Assembly (NCBI GenBank): GCA_944386395.1
Contig: CALXAZ010000110.1
Span: 1 to 12,090, forward strand
DNA length: 12,090 bases
Direction of reading: 5' to 3'
DNA from: an uncultured Clostridia bacterium
GTDB taxonomy: Bacteria; Bacillota; Clostridia; Oscillospirales; JAAYOS01
The notes under the pieces are model-generated. The model searched no databases. It saw only the letters and a program-made list of their open reading frames with translations, and was not told where the DNA came from. Shown here in pieces: positions 6,622 through 12,090 of this stretch. A program made the position numbers and the translations under genes. How positions within the stretch are numbered: position 1 is the stretch's first letter; each line of letters starts with the position of its first letter.

Positions 6622-7833
6622 CTAAAATTCGTATTCAAAAGTTCCCCACTCCGTATCTTGACGTCTCACTGCTGTCGACTTACTCAGCTCGTCTATCTCT
6701 TCGTCAGTAACTTCCCTTCCTAGCTTGCTTGACAGAAATATCCCTTCACTAACTTTAGCAGTAGCAAGTGCAATGTCTGCTGTTGGGTATCTTTGTGGAA
6801 TAGCTCCAGACAGATATGCATACCAGTGAGCATGATTTTCATCGTAATATTTCAACGTTGGATCCTCTGCATGTTCATAACTGTCATTGCCGCCCACCAT
6901 GAGATCTATATCTATATTACGACCATTATGTATCGTCATAAACTTAAGTCCCATTCCTGGCATTTTATTGCTACCTGGCAAAATAGAACGTGCCTCTTCT
7001 CTGCAAAAGCGTAGACCTCCCTTGCTCCCAGCAATAAAAGTATCACCCACTACATCCATATGCAGCGCCCAAGATTCCATAATATCCAAAGTCAATCCGT
7101 TTTCATACTTTGCAAATCCAAGCCCCAGCTCTTCGACTTCAAATTTACGACCGTTAAGTAGCTTTTCACTCTGCTCTATTTCTGTAAAAACAGAACCTGA
7201 CACACTCTTCAGCTTAGGAAGATCAAGTATAAAAAGCAGCTGCGCTATATGGTATATCCCCATATCAAACAGGGCACCGTGCCCGGCAAATTCTGCCGAA
7301 TAGAAATCAGGTGACAGCTGAATCATGTCAAGCCCCGGTCTACCTCTTCTTCGGTGCCCAATTGAACGCGCATAATATACATGCCCCAGCTCTCCGTTCG
7401 CAATCATCTTTTTAGCAAGCCTAGTCTGCCCGTTATATAGCGTACTTATCTGGATCCCAAATTCCTTATTTTTAGGTTTTCCATACATTTCCCATGCATT
7501 GTACATAGTTTTTGCATCTGCATAGCTTGCTGCCATCGGTTTTTCGCAAAAGCAATGTTTCCCCGCTTTCATAACTGCAATCGATAATGGTGCATGCAGG
7601 TTATTATGTACGCAAACATCCACAGAGTCTATATCATCCCGCGCCAACAGTTCCCGATAATCTGTATATCTGTCTTTTTCGGGTATTCCATATTTCTCTC
7701 CCCATTTATCCAGTTTATTTTTATCTATATCGCATATTGCAACTACTTTTACATTGGGAATTTTTTCATAATTCTGCATATGACGATGAGATATTACTCC
7801 AGTTCCTATAAAGCCTACTCTTATTTCTTTCAT
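6622..7833 (-). CDS. Gfo/Idh/MocA-family NAD(P)-dependent oxidoreductase
   Basis: This is a 403-aa cytoplasmic dehydrogenase of the glucose-fructose/inositol dehydrogenase family, which oxidises a hydroxyl of a sugar, inositol or glycoside. The N-terminal Rossmann fold has 'VGFIGTGVISHRH' (Gly10, Gly12) and 'VVAICDID' with Asp35, a position that often favours NAD+. The active-site 'CEKPMA' carries the conserved Lys98 at 97-99. The C-terminal half has 'GALFDMGIYHIAQ', the D-x4-H pair Asp190/His195 expected for catalysis. The start at 7833 puts the Rossmann beta-strand at residue 4, as usual, but its local ribosome binding site is poor (AAAAAGAAGAAAA). A better GGAGG lies on the far side of a hairpin (separate entry). 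The gene is co-directional with SBP2 (63-nt gap) and the TIM-barrel gene (9-nt gap). The substrate is unknown. Confidence 0.9.
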   Translation of the reverse strand: MKEIRVGFIGTGVISHRHMQNYEKIPNVKVVAICDIDKNKLDKWGEKYGIPEKDRYTDYRELLARDDIDSVDVCVHNNLHAPLSIAVMKAGKHCFCEKPMAASYADAKTMYNAWEMYGKPKNKEFGIQISTLYNGQTRLAKKMIANGELGHVYYARSIGHRRRGRPGLDMIQLSPDFYSAEFAGHGALFDMGIYHIAQLLFILDLPKLKSVSGSVFTEIEQSEKLLNGRKFEVEELGLGFAKYENGLTLDIMESWALHMDVVGDTFIAGSKGGLRFCREEARSILPGSNKMPGMGLKFMTIHNGRNIDIDLMVGGNDSYEHAEDPTLKYYDENHAHWYAYLSGAIPQRYPTADIALATAKVSEGIFLSSKLGREVTDEEIDELSKSTAVRRQDTEWGTFEYEF

Positions 7834-7848
7834 TTTTCTTCTTTTTAT

Positions 7849-7889
7849 GTCAGCCCCAGTGACTTATACCACTGGGGCTGACGTCCTCC
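7849..7889 (-). promoter_or_regulatory. Intra-operon hairpin between SBP2 and the dehydrogenase, with a displaced GGAGG
   Basis: A perfect 13-bp, GC-rich stem (7849-7861 with 7870-7882) with an 8-nt loop fills most of the 63-nt gap. In the direction of transcription the order is SBP2 stop, GGAGG (7889-7885), 2 nt, hairpin, 15 purine-rich nt, dehydrogenase ATG. There is no T-run after it, so it is not a clear terminator. Stems in this place often stabilise abundant binding-protein mRNA or trim expression of downstream genes. Confidence 0.6.
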
Positions 7890-7896
7890 ATCTTTT

Positions 7897-9582
7897 TTAA
7901 TTCATTCCAACCGTTAGATCTCTGTTGTAATAAGCGTCAAGAGCAGCCTGCTGCCATTCAAGCAGCTCTTTCATTCCCATTCTTTCAATCTCGGCTATAA
8001 AATCATCGTATGTATCAGGAGACTGAGTTCCTGTTACCACTTTTACTGCCCATTCATCTACATATGTCTGTATTTCATTAAGTTTAGCACTATAGTCAGA
8101 AGCATGCTCCTCAGCAATGGTAAGCTGTGGCTGAATCTCAGGATCGCTATTGGCCTCCCATGCTTCTGCACAGCCCGTACGCTGCTTTTCGCTTGCAGAT
8201 TTAGAAATTTCACGGTTCCAATCATACCATCCCTGCACTCCGCTGGCCCCAAAAGTCATTCTTGCCTGCATGATATTCTGGCTCAGCCCTTCCGGATTAT
8301 TTGTTACAATGTCCAGAAAGTACGGATCTCCATTTTCGTCAAACTCGAAGCTTTCACCCTGTACACCATAACATGCTAGTATGCTTCCATCCTTAGTGTA
8401 CTGATAGTCCATCCACTGGCAAAATACTGGTATCAGCTCCTCGCTGCACGCTGTAGAAACCTGAACGCTTATTCCTTTGGCATATTTCATCGCGCTGTAA
8501 ACCGAAATTTTCCTTAAAGTATCATCAGTTTCAATCGGATGTGCTATTGGTGTCCAATCCGGATTTTCCGCATCTGTCATCATATCCCATCTATCAGCAT
8601 TGATATATACAGATGAGGCTACAGCCACCCGATTATTTAATGCGTATGTATCAGTGTCAGAGCTTTTATGAGAAAAGAAATCCTGATCAAAAAGCCCTTC
8701 CTCATACCACTGCTTCATCATTAACACATGGTCTTTCCACTCTTCTGTATATGGACCATAATACATCTTCCCATCCAGATTATAGAACGTATCGTAACAA
8801 TTTCTGCCTGTCAATAGAAGATTGCTCGATATATCCTGGCAATATCCTTCCATAAGCGAAAAATCAATACCGCTTATCCCATTTTTGAATGTAGTAAGCA
8901 TTTCGTGCCAATCATCATATGTTTTTACATTTTCCAGATCAATTCCAAGCTCTTCTGCCCAATCCCCACGAACAAAAAAGCCCGCATAGGACGGCTGAGG
9001 AGTATAATTTATAGTCCAAAAGCTCGCTATCCTTCCCTTGTCAGTTACTGTTTCGCGCAAGCAATCTTCATTTATCGAACGTACCTTGTTATAGTTTGGA
9101 TAATACTGAGCATAAGGAGCTAAATCTATCAAAACATCCTGATCTATGTATTTGTCAAGACCTCCGATATAATATGTTGTGCTTCCAAAAATTCCATCAG
9201 TATATTCATTGGATGCTATCATCAGGTTAAACTGAGTTGCTTCCTGTCCTGATACCGGATGATTCCATTCTATATGTACATTTGTGCGCCGTTCCATTTC
9301 TTGGCGTGCTATTGAATCATTGTAGCTCTCCATACCTGAGCCAGATGAATTTCCTCCTGCCGGGCTCCCTCCCCATATGGTAAATGTCACTGTTTCATCG
9401 CTCAAAGGGAGAGGTATATCGTATTCGCCTTCTTCGTTTAGGGTGAGCTCTTTTTCCGTTGTTGTCTGCGTGGATGCAGGTTCTGTCGTTGCAGTAGTAG
9501 CTTCATTCTGTCCACATCCGACAAATATTGTAGCCAGCACTGCTACTACAAGCATAATGGACAATATCTTCTTAGTTATCAT
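7897..9582 (-). CDS. Extracellular solute-binding lipoprotein (family 1, LplA/YtcQ-like), SBP2
   Basis: This is a 561-aa lipid-anchored binding protein, probably for a sugar or glycoside. The signal peptide starts 'MITKKIL', has a hydrophobic core, and ends with lipidated Cys23 in 'FVGCG'. A Thr/Glu/Ala linker (~27-50) follows, then the binding fold ('TVTFTIWGGSP', 'MERRTNVHIEW', 'TQFNLMIASNEYTDGIF'), ending in the family-type tail 'WQQAALDAYYNR'. The ATG at 9582 is preceded by AAGGAGG with a 4-nt gap. It is similar to SBP1 along its length, with shared blocks 'YDDW-EMLT-FK', 'WY-EGL-D-DFF' and 'QWMDYQYTKDG' versus 'RWMDYRYTDDG'. It is the first gene of an operon with the dehydrogenase and TIM-barrel enzyme. 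No permease or ATPase gene is nearby, so it must use transporters encoded elsewhere or act as an accessory receptor. Confidence 0.9.
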   Translation of the reverse strand: MITKKILSIMLVVAVLATIFVGCGQNEATTATTEPASTQTTTEKELTLNEEGEYDIPLPLSDETVTFTIWGGSPAGGNSSGSGMESYNDSIARQEMERRTNVHIEWNHPVSGQEATQFNLMIASNEYTDGIFGSTTYYIGGLDKYIDQDVLIDLAPYAQYYPNYNKVRSINEDCLRETVTDKGRIASFWTINYTPQPSYAGFFVRGDWAEELGIDLENVKTYDDWHEMLTTFKNGISGIDFSLMEGYCQDISSNLLLTGRNCYDTFYNLDGKMYYGPYTEEWKDHVLMMKQWYEEGLFDQDFFSHKSSDTDTYALNNRVAVASSVYINADRWDMMTDAENPDWTPIAHPIETDDTLRKISVYSAMKYAKGISVQVSTACSEELIPVFCQWMDYQYTKDGSILACYGVQGESFEFDENGDPYFLDIVTNNPEGLSQNIMQARMTFGASGVQGWYDWNREISKSASEKQRTGCAEAWEANSDPEIQPQLTIAEEHASDYSAKLNEIQTYVDEWAVKVVTGTQSPDTYDDFIAEIERMGMKELLEWQQAALDAYYNRDLTVGMN

Positions 9583-9619
9583 AATTCCTCCTTGCCATCA
9601 CTTTCCGATAGCCCTTTTA

Positions 9620-9675
9620 TTGATTTTTTTTTCAAATTTGATATAATATTTATGATCTCCTCCTTGTATCAAATT
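9620..9675. promoter_or_regulatory. AT-rich control region upstream of SBP2, with a spaced inverted repeat
   Basis: AATTTGATA (9635-9643) and TATCAAATT (9667-9675) form perfect 9-bp arms 23 nt apart. TATAAT (9642-9647) with TTGATT (9620-9625, 16-nt spacer) is a possible + strand promoter toward the LysR gene. A second + strand candidate is TTGACA at 9714-9719 with a poor -10. On the minus strand, promoters for SBP2 are only weakly suggested (for example TATTAT near 9697). Exact starts cannot be fixed by eye. Confidence 0.35.
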
Positions 9676-9780
9676 CTAAAAACAGAATTTTTATAATATT
9701 TGTCACTCGATTTTTGACAGTTAATATACTACCTTTGTTATTTTCTATTGTCCAATACATATATCGTTATCTTTTCTACT

Positions 9781-9804
9781 TCATATAACTTCAATGTTAT
9801 ATGA
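9781..9804. promoter_or_regulatory. Perfect inverted repeat, likely LysR-type operator
   Basis: TCATATAAC and GTTATATGA are perfect 9-bp arms separated by 6 nt (TTCAAT). The core ATAAC-N6-GTTAT fits the T-N11-A plan of LysR-family sites. It ends 22 nt before the LysR start codon and ~200 nt upstream of the divergent SBP2 start. This suits autoregulation and control of the divergent operon. Confidence 0.5.
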
Positions 9805-9826
9805 CTATACTAAAAGGAATTGATTT

Positions 9827-10696
9827 ATGGAACTTCTTCATCTAAGATATTTCTGTACTATAGCAGAACTAAAGAGCGTTACTAGCGCTGCAAATTCTCT
9901 TCATGTATCACAGCCCTCACTTAGCCGCAGTCTTAAAACGTTGGAAAATGAAATCGGGGTCACTTTATTTGAACGGTCTAACAAAGAAATGGTTCTCACT
10001 GATGCTGGCAAAATACTTTTTAACGATGCTAAGCGGGCAATAAATATTTTAGACAGTTCTCTTGCAAAATTGAGAGGTGACTATTGTCATGATAAAGACA
10101 TTACTATCATGACCTCGCTTTCTGGCGATTTCTTGTCCATGATAAGCAGCTTTGGTGAAAAATATCCTAATATAGAGATAAATTATAATAACTCCATATT
10201 TTCTTTTGAAAATTTAGATAATAAAAGCATATATATAATACCCGATCCAGATATACCAGCTTCTCTTGAAAGCAAAATAAATAAAATTCAACTTTGCACC
10301 GAAGAAATTGTTTTGTTTTTTTCGAAAAGCTCCAATTTACTTTCGGATTCCAGCGTAGATTTAAGAGATTTAAAAAACGAGACTTTTATCCTTCCCGATA
10401 AATCCTCTACTCTCTATACCTTTGTAAAGAAAATGTTTGATACAGCTGGATTTACTCCAAAAACAGCTTCTTCAAACTATCCAAACCCTAAATTATTGGT
10501 AAAACTTGGAGTTGGAATAGCAATTTTTCCAGAATCAAGCGCTATTACTACTGATGATAGCACAAATGTTCTGCATATTATTTATCCAAGCCCATACCGC
10601 CCGATCTACATAATCTGGTTAAAAGAAGTCCCTATGACTTTAGCTGCAAAACAATTTATTTCATATGCCAGAAAATGGTTTGGAAACAAATTATAA
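9827..10696 (+). CDS. LysR-family transcriptional regulator
   Basis: This is a 289-aa cytoplasmic regulator, which would act as a tetramer. Residues 1-60 form the winged HTH ('MELLHLRYFCTIAELKSVTSAANSLHVSQPSLSRSLKTLE', written here only to show the family pattern as 'L--F--------S---AA--L--SQP-LSR-L--LE'). The 'LFERSNKEMVLTDAG' wing and linker helix follow. The effector domain (~90-289) is a type-2 periplasmic-binding fold. It shows 'SFGEKYPNIEINYN', 'IVLFFSKSSNLL' and 'LVKLGVGIAIFPES', the last being the usual late effector-domain motif. AAAGGA precedes the ATG by ~8 nt. It is transcribed away from the SBP2-dehydrogenase-TIM operon, the usual arrangement for a LysR regulator and its target. 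The M20 gene downstream is a second possible target. Its effector is unknown. No clear terminator directly follows it. Confidence 0.93.
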   Translation: MELLHLRYFCTIAELKSVTSAANSLHVSQPSLSRSLKTLENEIGVTLFERSNKEMVLTDAGKILFNDAKRAINILDSSLAKLRGDYCHDKDITIMTSLSGDFLSMISSFGEKYPNIEINYNNSIFSFENLDNKSIYIIPDPDIPASLESKINKIQLCTEEIVLFFSKSSNLLSDSSVDLRDLKNETFILPDKSSTLYTFVKKMFDTAGFTPKTASSNYPNPKLLVKLGVGIAIFPESSAITTDDSTNVLHIIYPSPYRPIYIIWLKEVPMTLAAKQFISYARKWFGNKL

Positions 10697-10745
10697 ATTA
10701 TTACCTTTTTGCACTATTTTTTATTTTCTTTTGTTGGTTAATAAG

Positions 10746-10765
10746 TATCAAATTTTTGATATAAT
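10746..10765 (+). promoter_or_regulatory. Candidate M20-gene promoter with overlapping palindrome
   Basis: TATCAAA-TT-TTTGATA (10746-10761) is a perfect 7-bp-arm palindrome overlapping TATAAT at 10760-10765. The -35 region is weak (GTTAAT, 17-nt spacer). The stretch CAAATTTTTGATATAATA is nearly the same as CAAATTTGATATAATA at 9633-9648, differing by two Ts. The predicted transcript would have a ~110-nt leader before the M20 start. Confidence 0.45.
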
Positions 10766-10823
10766 AACAAATTATCTACGTGGAACCTAGACTTTTTCAT
10801 TACACTGTGCTAATATTTTTACA

Positions 10824-10870
10824 GGCGAGCTGTCTACGGCAAAGATCGCGACAGCTCGCCAAATTTATTT
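10824..10870 (+). terminator. Leader hairpin between the LysR and M20 genes
   Basis: A perfect, GC-rich 11-bp stem (10824-10834 with 10850-10860, GGCGAGCTGTC / GACAGCTCGCC) with a 15-nt loop is followed by AAATTTATTTT and then the M20 ribosome binding site. It could end LysR transcripts, or act as a leader hairpin in the M20 mRNA if the promoter near 10760 is used. The trailing T-run is interrupted, so termination would be weak. Confidence 0.45.
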
Positions 10871-10884
10871 TGGAGGGAAGCTCT

Positions 10885-12090
10885 ATGGAGAAATACACTG
10901 TTTCTGAAAAAATCAAGTCTGCGCATTCAGCTTTGCGCGATGCCCCAGCCGTGAAGTCTGCAATGGAATTTCTTATTTCCGATCAGGCTCAGCGTCTCGA
11001 AGAGCAGGTAGCTCTTGCAAAAATACCCGCCCCGACCTTCCATGAACAGGACCGCGCTAAAGCTGTATGCGAATACTTCACAAAGCTCGGTCTCACGGAT
11101 GTTCATACCGATAGATTTGGCAATGCTATCGGCACTCGCAAGGGGAAAAGCAATGGTCCCAGGGTACTGCTGGAGGCACATATGGATACAGTTTTCCCCA
11201 TAGATACAGTATTGGAGCCAAAATACGAGGGTTCCCGGATATATCTGCCCGGAGTAAACGATAATTGTAGTGGCTGCGCCGCCCTCCTCAGCATAATTAG
11301 AGGTCTCAACCACGCAAACATCGAAACTGAAGGTGATCTCGTATTTGTAACAACAGTCGAAGAAGAGGGAAAGGGTGCTCTCGGCGGAATGAGAAAGCTT
11401 ATGAGCGAAAACAAGTTTGACGCAAGCATCAGCCTTGACAGTGCCGGTTTTGGCAACATATCTTACCAGGGTCAAGCTATCCGCAACGCAGTTATAACTT
11501 TCCATGGGCAGGATGGTCACGCAGCCGGCTCCTTTGGAAAAGTTGCTAACGCTATGAATGCCGCTGCCCGTGCCGTTGCAAACATTGCGGACATTGAGGT
11601 ACCCTCCGAACCAAGAACTATCTTCTGTGTATCGAACTTCCACGCCGGCACAGATGAGGCTATAAACGCTGTAGCACCTGAAGTTGTGGTAAAGATGAAC
11701 TATCGTTCACTCGAGCAGGCTGAGTTGGAAAAGCTTCACGAAAAAATTCTTGCTGCTGTTGAAAAGGCATGCGTTGACGAAGCTGCCCGCTGGGGAGATG
11801 GTGTCCAAAGAGTAACTTGGGACTGCGAGATCATTGCCGACCTCCGCATGTCTGAACAGAATATACATAATCCTATCATAGAATCCCTGTACGAGATATT
11901 TCAAAATATGGGTGTTGAAGAGCCCGTCCTCCGCTCAGGCGCTGCCTGTAATATGATGATGGCAGTTGAAGCCGGAGTGCAGGCAATATGCACCGGCGCC
12001 GGCGGTAGCGGCACTATGCACAGTCTCGACGAATATTACGATCCAGGCGAGCATGCTTATCAGGGTCCTCAGGCTGCTATGCTGCTTGCT
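10885..12090 (+). CDS. M20-family metallopeptidase/deacylase (3' end outside window)
   Basis: The frame is open from the ATG at 10885 to the window edge, giving 402 residues; GGAGGG lies 7 nt upstream. This is a zinc-dependent cytoplasmic aminoacyl-peptidase or deacylase of the M20 fold. Metal and catalytic residues are visible in order: 'LEAHMDTVF' (His99, Asp101), 'GVNDNCSG' (Asp126, the expected bridging ligand), 'TTVEEEGKG' (Glu159-161), 'SLDSAG' (Asp185) and 'GTMHSLDEYY' (His379). The insert between the two lobes includes 'FHGQDGHAAGSFGKVANA', the usual dimerisation-domain start. Nearly the whole protein is present. Whether it is a tripeptidase, dipeptidase or amidohydrolase of another substrate cannot be decided. 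It follows the LysR gene but appears to have its own promoter, so a link to the sugar genes is uncertain. Confidence 0.9.
   Translation, partial: MEKYTVSEKIKSAHSALRDAPAVKSAMEFLISDQAQRLEEQVALAKIPAPTFHEQDRAKAVCEYFTKLGLTDVHTDRFGNAIGTRKGKSNGPRVLLEAHMDTVFPIDTVLEPKYEGSRIYLPGVNDNCSGCAALLSIIRGLNHANIETEGDLVFVTTVEEEGKGALGGMRKLMSENKFDASISLDSAGFGNISYQGQAIRNAVITFHGQDGHAAGSFGKVANAMNAAARAVANIADIEVPSEPRTIFCVSNFHAGTDEAINAVAPEVVVKMNYRSLEQAELEKLHEKILAAVEKACVDEAARWGDGVQRVTWDCEIIADLRMSEQNIHNPIIESLYEIFQNMGVEEPVLRSGAACNMMMAVEAGVQAICTGAGGSGTMHSLDEYYDPGEHAYQGPQAAMLLA

Noticed and set aside
10780..10787. GTGGAACC, resembling part of a T-box core
   Set aside because: No specifier stem, antiterminator or sufficient leader length; the predicted promoter is only ~15 nt upstream.
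10927..11643. 238-aa open frame on the minus strand
   Set aside because: It lies antisense to the M20 gene, whose + frame is open to the window edge with all metal-binding motifs; the minus-strand product looks like no known family.
1..12090. CRISPR array, tRNA/rRNA, insertion sequence, phage or toxin-antitoxin genes
   Set aside because: No regularly spaced repeats, cloverleaf, transposase motif or small paired genes were seen by reading both strands.

Overview
The window looks like a chromosomal accessory region of a low-to-moderate GC Gram-positive bacterium, most likely a Clostridia (gut Lachnospiraceae or Oscillospiraceae type). The evidence is strong AGGAGG-type ribosome binding sites, Gram-positive lipoprotein signal peptides followed by Thr/Ser/Glu linkers, a two-subunit (split) transketolase, and many sugar-uptake and LacI/AraC/LysR-type genes. 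The assignment rests on these features only; no taxonomic marker gene is present.

Layout, left to right. (1) 1-411: the C-terminal part of an AraC-family regulator (+), closed by a good terminator. (2) 652-2286 (-): a lipoprotein sugar-binding protein (SBP1) with no permease genes beside it. (3) 2586-3608 (-): a LacI-family repressor. (4) 3820-5593 (+): a two-gene operon for the N- and C-terminal halves of transketolase. (5) 5655-5690: a near-symmetric bidirectional terminator. (6) 5779-9582 (-): an apparent operon, in transcription order a second lipoprotein binding protein (SBP2, paralogous to SBP1), a Gfo/Idh/MocA dehydrogenase and an AP-endonuclease-2-type TIM-barrel sugar isomerase/epimerase. 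(7) 9827-10696 (+): a LysR-family regulator divergent from that operon. (8) 10885 to the right edge (+): an M20 zinc peptidase/deacylase running out of the window.

How the parts may work together. Palindromes with the same half-sites and spacing (TGTG-N8-CACGCAA in + orientation) lie just downstream of a predicted -10 box both at the transketolase promoter and at the SBP1 promoter. The LacI gene sits between them. This supports a small LacI regulon coupling uptake of one sugar to transketolase-dependent pentose-phosphate metabolism. The second operon captures a substrate (SBP2), oxidises it with an NAD(P)-dependent dehydrogenase and rearranges or cleaves it with a metal-dependent TIM-barrel enzyme. 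It is probably under the divergent LysR regulator, which has a perfect 9-bp inverted repeat just upstream of its own start. The substrates cannot be read from the sequence. No CRISPR array, tRNA, rRNA, insertion sequence or phage gene was seen.
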